Below are positions 1 through 11,699 of a stretch of 64,000 nucleotides of DNA, piece after piece. Where the stretch lies: contig JAUIRK010000902.1 in assembly GCA_030549495.1 (NCBI GenBank), positions 313,001 through 377,000 of the forward strand, read 5' to 3'. This DNA is from Nectonema munidae. Its lineage: Eukaryota > Nematomorpha > Nectonematoida > Nectonematidae. The notes under the pieces were generated by a model. That model did no database searches and had not been told where the DNA came from. It was given only the letters and a program-made list of their open reading frames with translations. Positions within the stretch are counted from its first letter, which is position 1. Every line of letters begins with the position of its first letter. The position numbers and the translations under genes are program-made.

Positions 1-780
1 TCTTTTTTTCCATTATAAACCACTATCCTACATAAACCTAAATTTATTTGTATATTTTTACAAAATAATTTTAATTTTCGATTCTTACTAGCGCCCAACA
101 CAAATATAGAAGAAATATTTTTCTGTATGAAGTGTTATGCAATTATTCTTTATTATGTAATGAATATTCTCATAACCTGAACGGTTGAAAGTGGATATAC
201 AACTTAATTTTTATCTACAATCTTTACTAAGATGGTTTCTATTCCATAAAAAGATTTTTGGAAATTTTGTTAAAATGACAAAATTTTCAACTTTGACCGC
301 AAAAAAATATATAAGTCATTCAATTCATTTCAAACAAATTACATATTTGGAATCAGCATACCCAACCCTATAAGAAAAGGTTTTTAAATTTTAATTTTCG
401 ATTTTTCAGTCCTTTCAAACGGTCTCAAAATTATGACCTCACATATATTCAACAAATATACAAGTATTATACATTTTTAGATTTTTCTTATCATTCTGAA
501 TACCAATATTAAGATTATTTTACCATAAATATTTGGCTCATAATTTTTTTATATATTTGTCTTGCACTCTTTCATGCCGACAGGTCAGTAATGCATAGTT
601 CCTTCATGTGCCGAAGCAAAAATATTTCGTTTTATCTAATGAAAGTGATATATCAAAGTTTACACATTACTAATAAACGAAATTTGGGTACAATAAAAAT
701 TTTTTTTTTTCGTTTTTAAAAAGAATGTACCATATATGGGACGTTCGTACACCCCAAAAAAATTTTATTAAAACATTTTT
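1..780. other. AT-rich non-genic stretch with a dispersed-repeat fragment
   Basis: No gene is visible. Bases about 35-90 closely resemble 22776-22832 (the text around ctaaatttatttgtatattt), so the window opens in a dispersed AT-rich repeat. The stretch about 725-757 contains the near-palindrome ccatatatgg and lies just beyond the C-terminal end of the piggyBac relic at 781. It could be a remnant of that element's end, but no paired end was found. Confidence 0.5.
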
Positions 781-2506
781 TTAAATTTTAGTATGGTAAG
801 CGATAAAGCATTTCACATGAACTCCAACATTGCATTTGATGCATTTTGTGGGAGTTTTGGAATGACAATGTCGACATTTCAATCTTTTATTGTCTTCAAT
901 TGGAGTGACTAAGTGTCCACTTTTGTAGAATCTTGTGATGTCTGCAGGATTTGGACTTGCCAGAGCCATGGATGATTGAGGATAAACTCCATAGGTTTTT
1001 AATAAACTTTGGGCCACCATTCTGCGATAAAAAAGTTGATCTTTTTTTCAGGGTTCGGGGTCAACCTGTACACAAGCCAAGCTTGCATGATCAATGTATC
1101 AAAAAGATGCATTACAATTGGCATATACAATTTTTTCCCCCTTAAACAACTTTTATAAATCATGAGATTTTGGTCCATTCTGTCTACATGCTCCATCTCT
1201 CGATTATAAACATTTAAAAGCTTTGGCTGATTTATTTTTATCCTACTTTTTAATGTACGCGAGTATCGTGAAATTTTACTTTGTGGCTCTACCCCATACT
1301 TGTGTAGATCCACAGATCACAACCACCACTCACAAATGTTAAAAGAAGAGGAATTGTATGCCGTAAAACTCCCTCTAGGTTATTTCTTAAAAAATTTTTC
1401 ATTTTTTTTAGAAAAATTGAGCAGCCTGTTTTTTTATGGTAGCCGTCATGTTCTGTTTTTTTCTTTAATCATTTGAAACAAGTCCAAGGTTGAAAAATAA
1501 TTATCCATGACATAATGGTATGAGTTGATGATCTTCTTGTTGTTTTTCTCAACAAAGTTGAGTACTACAGATTCCCCTAAAGTTAACCCTGTACTTCTTT
1601 TTTTCCCTTGATAAAGATCAAAGTTCACTAAATACCCAGATTGGATGCAATCTGACCATTGCTTATACTCAAACCTTTGAGGCTTTCCTTTGATGAACTG
1701 TTTCAGATGTTGACGACCATAATACGATATCATCGTTTCATCTATAGCATGAAACTCTGCTACAGGAGCATTTGAAGAAAAAATTTGGTTTAGTTTGTCA
1801 ACAAGAGGCCGTATTTTGGTGAACTTATCACTTGAGTCAAGTTGATTGTTGTCTGAAAAATGTAGGTACTTTTTATTTCATCAAACCTATCTCCCCTCAT
1901 TGCCAACGATACAATTTTCACATCACAATCCTCACTCTTGTTCCAATACATGCGATATTTAGGTAATTTATGGTAGCCCATTAGAGTGAAAATACCAAAA
2001 AAAACTTTTAATTCATCATTACTCAAGTTCAAATTAAAGTTGTTTTGCGAAGTATAATTGTTTGTAAATGAAACAATCATGTTAATGAGAGTTTCAGTCA
2101 AAAATAGATAAAAAAAAACATCCATCAAATTCAAGTTGGTGTTATCATAATAACTAGGGTGAAGAGCTTCTTTGAATTCATTTTCATGAAAATTAACACA
2201 CCCACTGTTCCAATGAAAAGACTTGTTTCTTTTAACTGGTTCGGTTTGATTAGTAGTTTGTCTATCATCATCATTAACATCATCGTGAATAACACATCTT
2301 GAAACCAAAGTTCCTTCAGCCAGAAATTGATTTCCCATCAAATTGTTTATATCGCCGATGTCTTCGTCTCCTGAATCTTCATCTGTAACCACATCTGTAC
2401 AATTTATGGTCGGTTGAATGAAAATTTGGGAGTCAGTTATCTTTTCTGTATCAATAAACTCCATCAAATTATTTAAAGTATCATCCTTAAAAATGTGAGA
2501 ATGCAC
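781..2506 (-). pseudogene. decayed piggyBac-like transposase
   Basis: This is a relic of a piggyBac-superfamily DDD transposase read on the minus strand in several pieces. The N-terminal part (2506-1790) has an acidic leader and then the family pattern IVSFTNNYTSQ, FFGIFTLMGYHKLPKYRMYW and MRGDRF. The middle part (1733-1446) has YYGRQHLKQFIKGKPQRF and YHYVMDNYFS, which carries the second catalytic Asp. The piece at 1313-999 has SRYSR, INQPKLLNVYN and HVDRMDQN, where HVDRMDQ stands in for the usual GGVDRMDQ. The last piece (1020-781) holds the cysteine-rich tail CRHCHSKTPTKCIKC, a RING/PHD-like zinc finger usual in the family. One break is a one-base loss in an A run near 1875 and another lies between 1446 and 1313. 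No TTAA-flanked ends were found, so the element limits are unknown. It is too decayed to be active. Confidence 0.85.
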
Positions 2507-2933
2507 AATATACTTTGAAATAAAAGTTTGCTTTCACAAAACAATTATTCAATGATAAAAAAAGTAAAATTAAATATCTCACACTTCATACTAAGATTTA
2601 TTTATCAAAAATATACAGAATGTAGTAAATAAGTTTTCGTCCAATATTTTTCTCAGGGTCTCTTTGATATATAAAGCTCAGAATAAAAGTAAGACTATAG
2701 AACGCAATAACGTCCACATTAGGAACTCTTGGTTTTAATTATGTTATGTGGATAATATTCTCGCCAGTTTTTATGATAATGTCAAATTCAATATCCACAT
2801 CCCAATTAAAGAATGTGAAATAAACAAAACCCGAATTCTCCAACATTAAAACTCAATTTTTTATTCAAAATAATAAAAAATTCAAAGTATCAATGTAACA
2901 TTTAGAGCTCAGCTAAAAAGATATATATATATA

Positions 2934-3010
2934 CAGTCGACCCTCAATAACGTTATGGTTCAACAATATTTTTGTCCGGACTATGAGGTTTCCTTTAATA
3001 TTTAGATAAA
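2934..3010 (+). mobile_element. possible solo end of a Tigger/pogo-like element
   Basis: The sequence CAGTCGACCCTCAATAACG directly follows a TATATA run. It resembles the CAG...CCTCGATATAACG style of Tigger/pogo inverted ends, which insert at TA. No matching second end or transposase was seen nearby, so this is at most a relic. The rest of 2507-3183 shows no gene. Confidence 0.3.
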
Positions 3011-3183
3011 CATGTGTCCAACGGGCCCGGCCTTTTTGTTTTCACAGATACTCTTTTGTTTTATGATAATTTTTATATTTTGTACATTTAGCGTATCCAT
3101 AACCTTTAAATTAATGATTTCTTGTGCATATTTTTTATATTGCCAGAAATAATAAAGTTCAGCAATTTACTACAAAAAAGGGA

Positions 3184-3453
3184 GCGTCTTTTCACCCAAA
3201 AACACATTCAAAAAAGAACATCATAGGTAGCAACAGAAACTATTTAAATCAAATAATCAGTGAAATTCAACAAAAAATTACAATTAATCAATTGAGTTCA
3301 AGGATATTAAAATTAGTAAAGCCTAAAGCAAGAGTTAGTACATTACATACTAAAATATTCATGATAAAATATATATAAAAAAGAAAAAAAAACAATTTAA
3401 TAAAACTACAAATAAAACTAGTTTTTTGAATGTGTTTTTGAGTGAAAAGACGC
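3184..3453. repeat. 32-bp inverted repeat, MITE-like
   Basis: The arms are 3184-3215 and 3422-3453 (around gcgtcttttcacccaaaaac and its complement). They match over about 31 bp with one mismatch and are separated by about 200 bp of AT-rich sequence. The shape is that of a short fold-back element. No target duplication could be assigned and the superfamily is unknown. Confidence 0.55.
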
Positions 3454-3604
3454 GCGTAAAAAAGCTTTTCTTTATTTATTTGAAGCTTTTTCAAAGTTCA
3501 ATAGTTTGAACAAACACTTACTATTATTTAATTGTAAAAATTTTAAATTTATTTATTTATTTTACTACATTCACACAAATAATATGTTTTTGTGAGTGCT
3601 CACT

Positions 3605-3834
3605 GCTTATTGGGTCTATTAGACCCATGTTTACCTGCAACGTAATGCTAAAAGTTTTTAGGTCGTTGCCGAAAAAAAAATAACTTTGACAAAAATATTT
3701 TTTGAATGATTTAAAGACAAGTAGAATGAGGCATTTTAAAAGTTTCAAAACTATATATATAATTTATGACAAAAAAATCTTCATTTTTAAAGTTTCTCGG
3801 GTCTGTAGACCCATGTTTGCCTGATGAAGGTTAA
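3605..3834 (-). mobile_element. two tandem piggyBac-type ends with palindromic subterminal repeat
   Basis: Read on the minus strand, a TTAA (3831-3834) is followed by CCTTCATCAGGCA, then AACAT, then the palindrome GGGTCTACAGACCC (3799-3812). A second, slightly diverged copy in the same orientation has GGGTCTAATAGACCC at 3612-3626, followed by CATGTTTACCTG on the plus strand. TTAA plus a short terminal repeat plus a palindromic internal repeat is the piggyBac end layout. No opposite-facing end is visible, so these are solo ends or a tandem MITE. Confidence 0.5.
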
Positions 3835-4225
3835 AATGAATAATTTACTACAAGTTAGACCAGACTCTTCCTAATATTTACAAAAATATGTCAGGTATTA
3901 ATGTTTAAGTCTTTGAATAGACGTTGTTTATCCATAAGAAGAAGGAAAAAGTTTATTTTTCATACTTTTTTAAATAATAGTGGAAAATGCAATTATTCTG
4001 ACCTTTTAACTAAGTTGATAACTTTTTTATTAACTGGTTGGTACAATGAGAATCAGATTTTTAGTCCAAAGCAGACGAATCATATCCAAATTTATTATAA
4101 AAAGCAGATGAACTGAATTTTTCTCTGTCTTCAAATGAGGACATTCGGAAATAAAAAGTCAAGTAAATTTTATTATAATTCAACTAGGATAAGCCTGTTT
4201 GTCTCTCGCTTCGCTCGAGACGTAG

Positions 4226-4371
4226 GATTCTAGGTCCCAAAAATCTAGGTCCACTTAAAGATCATTGGTAAAATTCTAGATCCACTTAAAGATCATTGGT
4301 AAAATTCTAGGTCCAGTTAAAGATCATTGGTACCGCGTGATTCTAGGTCCTGTTAAAGATCATTGGTACTT
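4226..4371. repeat. 31-bp tandem repeat, about four copies
   Basis: The unit contains attctaggtccacttaaag followed by atcattggta. Successive copies of aaagatc start at 4257, 4288, 4319 and 4355, giving periods of 31, 31 and 36 bp. It is a short minisatellite with no coding potential. Confidence 0.8.
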
Positions 4372-4577
4372 TTTAAAAGGGATTTATTGATAATCGTATA
4401 AATTGTAACGAAGAATAATCAAAAGTAAAATATGCTTTATGAAACTAAAAAAAATGTGAGTCTATATAAGTGACACAATTTCCAAAAACCACCTAAGAGG
4501 TAAGTGTCACGGTTTCGTTTTTGTTGACGCAGTATCCCCAGAAGGCCTAATCTGCGGGACGTGAGTCCTTTTAATTA

Positions 4578-5040
4578 TTCGACCCTCCACCTTCAGAACA
4601 GACCTAAAGTAATCTCACCTATACCTCGACCTTCCACCTTCAGAACAGAACCTAATCTCACCTATACATCGACCTTCCACCTTCAGAACAGAACCTAACC
4701 TCACCTATACCTCGAACTTCCACCTTCAGAACAGAACCTAGTTTCGCCTATACCTCGACCTTCCACCTTCAGAACAGAACATAATCTCACCTATACCTCG
4801 ACCTTCCACCTTCAGAACAGAACCTAATCTCACCTATACTTCGACCTTCCACCTTCAGAACAGAACCTAATCTCGTCTATTCGACCTTTCACCTTCATAA
4901 CAGAACCTAATCTCACCTATACCTCGTCCTTCCACCTTCAGAACAGACCTAAACTAATCTCACCTATACCTCGACCTTCCACCTTCAGAACAGAACCTAA
5001 TCTCACCTATACCTCGACCTTCCACCTTCAGAACAGAACA
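4578..5040. repeat. 43-bp minisatellite, about ten copies
   Basis: The unit is cgaccttccaccttcagaac followed by agaacctaatctcacctatac. The start-to-start distance was measured as 43 bp (4627 to 4670). A few units carry small changes, such as a shorter Tyr-Asp-type joint near 4880. It is richer in C than its surroundings. Chance open frames on either strand through it are ignored. Confidence 0.9.
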
Positions 5041-5313
5041 ATACAAAAAAATCAAGCAATCAAAAAATAAATTTACAATTATAAACATTGATAATACAAA
5101 AAGAGATACAAATAAAAAAAAGTATATAAATGTCAAAAAAGCAATACAGAAAAATAAATGTAAATTCATTTAAAAAAAAAAACTTATAGAAACACAATAA
5201 AAATTATCATTTGAAAATAAGACAAATAAATAAACCAATTTTTAAATAATAAATAAACCTACCTTTAGAATAGAAAGATAAACGTAGTCTTTGATTATTT
5301 GAAATCCTAATGA

Positions 5314-5406
5314 TATGATACCATTTTGAAAAGGAAAGAAAAGTTTCCACAAGGGGAGCTAAATGATCTAATAAGAGACATTGGTTTAAGTAAAGAAAAA
5401 ATTTAA
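5314..5406 (+). pseudogene. fragment of a multicopy repeat-borne protein family
   Basis: It encodes about 30 residues, including KEKFPQGELNDLIRDIGLSK, before a stop. Nearly the same sequence occurs in the longer relic at 11700-12830. This piece is therefore a truncated copy of the same family, followed directly by the dispersed repeat at 5407. It is not a functional gene. Confidence 0.75.
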
Positions 5407-5780
5407 TGAATAATATTTAAAATCGTGCAAATTGCAAAGTATAGGTAATAACTTTTGTAACATCGTATGAGGTAGCAAAATATGAACAGAAAGTTTCATA
5501 TTTTTTGATTTTTTAAAGAATATTTTTCGATTCTTTGATTACAAAATTTTATTTTGATTATTTGACAAATATATTATTTAATATCGTGAAAAAATTGCAA
5601 AAATATAATGACTTATTTAACATCGTCTCCCCGAATGAGGTATATCAAATCTTACATCTAGCAGAATGTGAACAGAAAGTTGAACATTGTCTCCCTAGTC
5701 ATTTGTACATGGAATAGAAACCATTGTAGTATACAGTTTGGAGATGAATCATCGTAGTATACAGATTGGAGATTTTTATA
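5407..5780. repeat. dispersed repeat, copy 1 (copy 2 at 23765-24240)
   Basis: A stretch of about 350 bp is shared with 23765-24240. It includes gcaaagtataggtaataact, cgaatgaggtatatcaaatc and the block ending in gttgaacattgtctccctag. At its right end is a short tandem of a roughly 28-bp unit (gtatacag.ttggagatgaa). A related segment just upstream (about 5245-5300) also matches sequence at about 23622-23665, so the repeat unit is longer than this block. Confidence 0.8.
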
Positions 5781-6400
5781 TATATATTTAAACTAAATTG
5801 AAAAACTTTAAATGAATACCTTTGTGCCGAGGATTCATGTAACTGGAAACAAAAATTTTAAAAAGGTGGTTTTTCAGCTCTTTTTAAATATTTTCGCAAA
5901 AAAATGGCCAAAAGCGTATTTTTCTCTTTGATAAACTGATTCATACAATCATAATGTTAGAAAAGTTTTTCAGTTATCACATTTATCTTTGGTGTTCAGC
6001 GTAGTTCTTACACAACTGTTTATAAATGTGTTGAAGTAGCAAAAAATGATTATAATAGTTCTACTAAATTAGAATATCAAAACAAAGTGATAAAACAATG
6101 AAGAATAGTCATACACTATCTATATCAATTTCTTTTCAAACACATTGCATCTAGTGTTTCTGTTTTTTCATCATTATTTTTGTCTTCTGAATTTATGCCA
6201 AAAATATTTATCCCGAGAATTGAACTTTGTGAAATTTTTTTCAAAAAGTCTAATATATTTTTACTTTGATTTAATCAAAAAATTAATAACTAAATAGAAT
6301 ATAAAGGTTTGTCATTGTCGTGAATTTTTATACGTTTTGAAAATTCTCAAAGCTTTATTTTTATTCCAAACATGCAAAAAAGTTCTATTTTCTCGTACTA
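5781..6400. other. AT-rich stretch, no gene seen
   Basis: I see no coding pattern, inverted ends or tandem structure here on either strand. It borders the hAT fragment to the right and may belong to its decayed 3' flank. Confidence 0.5.
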
Positions 6401-6402
6401 TG

Positions 6403-6990
6403 AAAACTTTTAATAAAAGACAAACAATGAATACTTTTTCCACTCTTGCGAGTTCTTATTTTTGTTATGAACGAACTGGCTGCTGAAAAAGCTCTTTCAG
6501 ATTCAACCGAAGTCGAAGGGATAGTTCTTAAAGCATTTTCTAGGAGAATAATGTTTGAAGATTGACTTCCTGTTGCTTCTAACCTATTTATTTCTTGTTT
6601 CAAACTCTTGCTGGAAAAAATATTTAAGGATTGAGAGGTGGTACCTTCACTTTTTTTAATTTTACTCTGAATTGTCTTTTCTAGCTTTTCTTTCAAAACC
6701 AAAATCAATAAAGCCATCTTCTTTATCTGATTGTGGAGATTCATCATTTGAAATTTCGTTGAAACAATTTTTTATTCCTATAAGAGCATGTTGTTTTTTA
6801 TTTGGCAGAAAAATTAATTCATTCGCATTACTGAAACTTTCATATATTTTTTCCTAAATTTAAGTATTGTTGTAAACCAATTAGTTTCGGATTTCTTCTT
6901 TGAACAACTCTTAGTAAATGCTTTTTTTAATTCATTATTGCTCTTACAATTATAATTAAAAAATTTTAACTAAGCAAAAAATCCTTTTTA
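6403..6990 (-). pseudogene. hAT transposase fragment (C-terminal dimerisation domain)
   Basis: The minus strand encodes the hAT C-terminal signature IPSTSVESERAFSAASSFIT followed by KIRTR. This matches the hATC dimerisation motif in which a P-x-x-S-x-x-x-E-R-x-F-S core precedes a basic tail. Upstream sequence, read in another frame, adds protein-like text (SNANELIFLPNKKQHALIGI) out to about 6990, implying at least one frame break. The catalytic domain and BED finger are absent. It is a relic of a DNA transposon, not a host gene. Confidence 0.75.
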
Positions 6991-7016
6991 AATTAAGGGG
7001 TATTTATGTAAATTAA

Positions 7017-7215
7017 TTAACAATGAATATAAATTATTTTTTCAATTACATTTTGATAAATTTTTATTATATTCTTAGCAACGCAGATTACCCTTTTTTC
7101 AGAAGGGATCCCGGGTTCCCATGCAAGAATCACTAATTCTCGGGAAGGTAGATTATCATTTTTTGAGGCTGGAACCCATTTTACCCGGAAAGAATCACTA
7201 ATTGCTACCACTGAC
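7017..7215 (-). repeat. possible tRNA-derived SINE with internal duplication
   Basis: On the minus strand, tagtcagtggtagcaattag looks like a degenerate tRNA A box and gggttccagcct like a degenerate B box. The block beginning attagtgattct occurs twice, about 60 bp apart, each time followed by a G/C-rich gggttcc or gggaaccc element. The match to tRNA is weak and no poly-A tail or target duplication was found. Confidence 0.3.
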
Positions 7216-7219
7216 TATA

Positions 7220-7751
7220 GTGATCTACAATGACTACACAAGCCAACAAAATATTTTTTGAGTTGCCGAAAGTTTTTGAATGAATTTAAGATGATTCAGT
7301 TATGCTGATTCATTATTTGAAGTTAGTTTTGTCGGATTGCTTATACTTTAATAGCTTTGGCATCTAGTCAACACCATGATTAGGACAAGTAATTTCGATG
7401 CTGATGAATTGGTAGACTTGTTTAAAGTGAAGTGAAATTAACATAAAGGACGAAGAAAAATAATAAAGTATATACAGAGACACTTTATTCAAATTTTGCG
7501 ATTAAAGTATTTGCAAGATTTGGACTCTCATACGCCATTATATCATTTATACGTTTACAATGTTGACCTAATTCAAACAATCAATTTGTTTCTTGATATT
7601 TTGGTATCATTCTTTATGTTTTAATTTTTTTGTAGATTGTAGGTATAGATTAGTTCTTCAAGAAAAGCTTGTTCAAATAATTCTCATTCCTTTTGTTATA
7701 TTTGCTCTGGGTATGCTTGGCCCGTTCAAAGAATCAACAATACTCTCTTCG
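7220..7751. other. AT-rich flank of element A, no gene seen
   Basis: This is the target-side sequence left of the piggyBac-like element. No gene was recognised. The 67-residue open frame ending in a poly-Gly run reads into the element's G tract and is an artefact. Confidence 0.5.
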
Positions 7752-8099
7752 TTAACCCTATTAATGTGGGGGGGGGGGGGTGGGGGGGGAGCGTAAAACG
7801 CCCTCCCTTCACTAAAAAATTAATTGTAGAAAATTGGCTGAATCATATCCCTTCAAATTTTGTGACTTTTCCTAAAATCGCTAGCTGCATCTTTTGAAAC
7901 CATTTTCATGGTAGTTGAATGACCCCTTCATGTCAAAAACTGTCAATCAAAATAAAAAATTAAAATTTTTCAGCAAAATTTTGACATTATCTGTACTTAG
8001 CCTTATAACTTAGGATCTATATTATATAATACCCTGAAAATTTATAATTATATACAGTTTGGAACGCATAGCACTTTATATATTTAATTTTTTCAATAA

Positions 8100-9300
8100 T
8101 CATGGCTAATTTTTAGAAAATGTCAATCAAAATTTTGATTGATCAAAAATATATCTAATAAAATATACCTTCAAATTTTACATAAAATATATGTTTTTAT
8201 ACTAAATCGGTCATGCTGTTTTCATTTCTGGACTCATTTTTTACATTTAGGATATGAAAATACCTCTAAGAATTAATCAAATTTGCGGTTTACTTCTGAA
8301 AATTGTCTCCAAAAACATTCCTTCACATTTTACATAAAATATATGTTATACTAAATCGGCCATGCTGGTTTCATTTCTGGACTAATTTTTTACGTTTAGG
8401 ATCTGGAAATACCTATAAATGTTAATCAAATTTGCGGTTTACTTCTAAAAATTATCTCCAAAAACATTCCTTCACATTTTACATAAAATATATGTGTTAT
8501 ACTAAATCGGCCATGCTGGTTTCATTTCTGGACTAATTTTTTACGTTTAGGATCTGGAAATACCTATAAGTGTTAATCAAATTTGCGGTTTACTTCTAAA
8601 AATTATCTCCAAAAACATTCATTCAAATTTTACAATGAAATATATGTGTTATACTAAATCGGCCATGCTGGTTTCATTTCTGAACTCGTTTTTTACATTT
8701 AGGATTTGAAAATACCTATAAGTATTAATCAAATTTGCGGTTTACTTCTGAAAATTGTCTCCAAAAACATTCCTTCACATTTTACATAAAATATATGTGT
8801 TATACTAAATCAGTCATGCTGGTTTCATTTCTTACGTTTAGGATCTGGAAATACCTATAAGGGTTAATCAAATTTGCGGTTTACTTTTAAAAATTGTCTC
8901 CAAAAACATTCATTCAAATTTTACAATCAAATATATGTTTTATACCAAATCAACCATGCTGTTTTCATTTCTGAACTCATTTTTTGCATTTAGAGGTTTT
9001 AAATGTCTAAAAGTGTCAATCAAATTTTCGATTTACCTCTAATGTCTGCAGAAATATTTTTGAAATTTAAATAAAATATGTGTTTTTATGCCAAATGGAA
9101 GATGCTGGTTTCATTTTTGGACTCAGGTTTGGCATTTATGTTTTTAAAATATCTGAAAGCTTGAATCAGATTTGCGGTTTACTTCTAGATACTGTTTTCA
9201 AAAATATTTTCAAAAAAATAAAATATCTGTTTTATACCAAATCGACTATGCTTATTTTATTTCTGTACTGGATTTTGGATAATACGGTTAAAAAAAATCT
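8100..9300. repeat. about 150-bp tandem array in element A (L-type)
   Basis: The marker gcggtttactt recurs at 8285, 8434, 8585, 8737 and 8876, giving spacings of 149, 151, 152 and 139 bp. Diverged units continue to about 9300. The inner units are the most similar, and units decay toward the core. The same unit, inverted, forms the L arrays in B (about 55640-55930), C (about 58660-60200) and D. Confidence 0.9.
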
Positions 9301-10419
9301 CGAAGTGGCAATTGAATTAGTAATGTATGCCTGAAAAACAGTTCTGTAAAAAAATTTCAAAAAATGGCTGCATATTAGGTATATAGTAAAAATATACTTT
9401 TTTTTTTGTATATTTTGGCTTATAATACTTTCTACAATCATCTTGAGTATGAAATATTTATTAAAAAAAATAAAACGTATTATAAAATCTTTTGAAAATT
9501 TGTATGAGAGAAGGAACCAAGTTGAAAACTAATTGAAAAGAGAACATGTGATCAAAACAAATAATTAAAAAAATATGTATCTTGACTAAATGGAAGATCT
9601 ACAATATTCTAATGAACTAGGAAGTGGTTTAATTATATAATATTAGATGCTTCAAAAAAGATTTTGACTGTGAAAAAGAAGTTCCTCTTTTACAAATGAA
9701 AAATATTTAAATCTATAGCTTATCATCTAGGATTACAGTTAACATTTAGCTAAGATGGGTAAGAAATCTGAAAATTTAGAATAGGTCAGATTTATCAAAA
9801 ATCGCACAGATGCCAATATGTGAGAATTTAGTCACTATCAAGATATTTTTAATTTAAATTGAATTTGTCGATCTTTTTCCTTTTGTGTCAAAGAGATAAT
9901 TTTTTAGATGAAGAACGTTGACAACTTTTTATAATTGAACAATCAACATTACGAATGATTCATCAGAAAAAATCCTTTGAAATAAGATTGGTTGACAAAT
10001 ATTCAGGCTTGATAATAAAATACACGATTCTGATAAAAAAAGTCTAAGATCACCAAGAAGATTCTTTAATCAGAATGCTTTGAGAGAGGAAAAAAGTAAT
10101 TTTATCCTTATAAAAAAATTTTGGAACACACATTGAAGAATATAAATTTCTAATGAAAAAAGAGCTACCAAGAAAGGATCATCATAGAATGAATACCAAA
10201 ATTACATACTGTAAATTATAATATGACGTAGAGACTACGAGCCGATAACGAATTTGTAGCCAAAAAGTTGGAGGTCCTATCGAGTTACATAAGTTACTGT
10301 TTTGTGTGAATTAAACACCTAAAGTTGGTTTATTAAATAAATTAAGAAAATAATTACCAGAGAAATACTGCAAGTAGAAGTTATTTTTATATTTATATAT
10401 TTGATATTGATTTACAGGT

Positions 10420-11520
10420 TTAATCGATTTTTTGACAGGTTTTATTGATTTCATAAAAAATGAACATCATCATTAAATTCTGCATACTTGAAATGTAAAA
10501 AAAACTTTAAAAGAATCAAAATTTTAATTTTGACATGAGCTGTCATATTTAAATTATTTTGTCAGGTTTGACTAATTTTTTATTAAAAAAAAAGGAATAT
10601 AACCAGTAAACACAGCCTACTTGAAAATGGGTATGTGTGTAAAAAACATTATATAATTATTTAGATAAAAAGTTTCTTTTTTAAGATGAGCTGTCATAAG
10701 TAAATCACTTTTTTGACAGGTTTGAATGATTTTCATAAAAAATGAATATCACCACTGAATTCAGCATATTTGAAAATGGGTATACATGTGTACAAAACTT
10801 TATATACTTATTTAGATAAAAAGTTCCTTTTTGAGATGAGCTATCACATTTAGATCAATTTTTAGACAGGTTTGATTGATTTTCATAAAAAATGAATATC
10901 ACCACTGAATTCAGCATATTTGAAAATAGGTATACATGTGTAAAAAACTGTATATACTTATTTAGATAAAAAGTTCCTTTTGAGATGAGCTGTCACATTT
11001 AGATCAATTTTTTGACAGGTTTGATTGATTTTCATAAAAAATGAATATCACCACTGAATTCAGCATATTTGAAAATGGGTATACATGCGTAAAAAACTTT
11101 ATAAACTTATTTAGATAAAAAGTTCCTTTTGAGATGAGCTGTCACATTTAGATCAATTTTTTGACAGGTTTGATTGATTTTCATAAAAAATGAATATCAC
11201 CACTGAATTCAGCATATTTGAAAATGTGTATACATGTGTAAAAAACTTTATAAACTTATTTAGATAAAAAGTTCCTTTTTGAGATGAGCTGTCACATTTA
11301 AATCAATTTTTTGACAGGTTTGATTGATTTTCATAAAAAATGAATATCACCACTGAATTCAGCATATTTGAAAATGGGTATACATGCGTAAAAAACTTTA
11401 TTTAATTATTTAAATAAAAAGTTCCTTTTTGAGATGAGCTGTCAAATATAAATCAATTTTTTGACAGGTTTGATTGATTTTGATAAAAAATGGACATCAC
11501 CACTGAATTAAGCATAGTTG
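10420..11520. repeat. about 150-bp tandem array in element A (R-type)
   Basis: The unit carries gacaggtttgattgattttc, then atcaccactgaattcagc, then gagatgagctgtcac. About seven units are present, spaced about 148-151 bp. The sequence is unrelated to the L-type unit although the period is the same. The inverted equivalent is at 54480-55640 in element B. Confidence 0.9.
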
Positions 11521-11699
11521 AAATATATATGTAACATTAAAAATATTTATAAAAACTTATTAATATCTGAGAAAAATAGGGGGGGGCACTTTACGCCCCC
11601 CCCCCCCCCCCAGCACTTGAGCGAACAAATTTTGCCCAGCACTAATAGGGTTAAAGAGTGCTTATCTCGTATACTTTGGAGTTAAACTTGGAGACCAGG

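Larger units (their letters stand above)
7756..11650. mobile_element. piggyBac-like non-autonomous element A, complete
   Basis: It is flanked by TTAA at 7752-7755 and 11651-11654. It begins CCCTATTAATG and ends CACTAATAGGG, the inverse. The left end has a G-run and gcgtaaaacgcc close to the terminus. The right end has a longer spacer (agcacttgagcgaac...) before the matching cactttacgcccc block. The interior has two unrelated tandem arrays of about 150 bp (8100-9300 and 10420-11520). Between them is about 1.1 kb of non-coding core shared, inverted, with element C (57546-61920). No transposase is present, so it would depend on a piggyBac enzyme such as the one inside element B. The C and G homopolymers at both ends are longer than in B and look expanded. 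Confidence 0.88.

Noticed and set aside
4226-5040. CRISPR-like regular repeats
   Set aside because: The units are directly contiguous without unique spacers, and the sequence is eukaryotic. These are minisatellites.
7593-7796. Open frame ending in poly-Gly
   Set aside because: It reads across the TTAA junction into the G homopolymer of element A. There is no protein motif.
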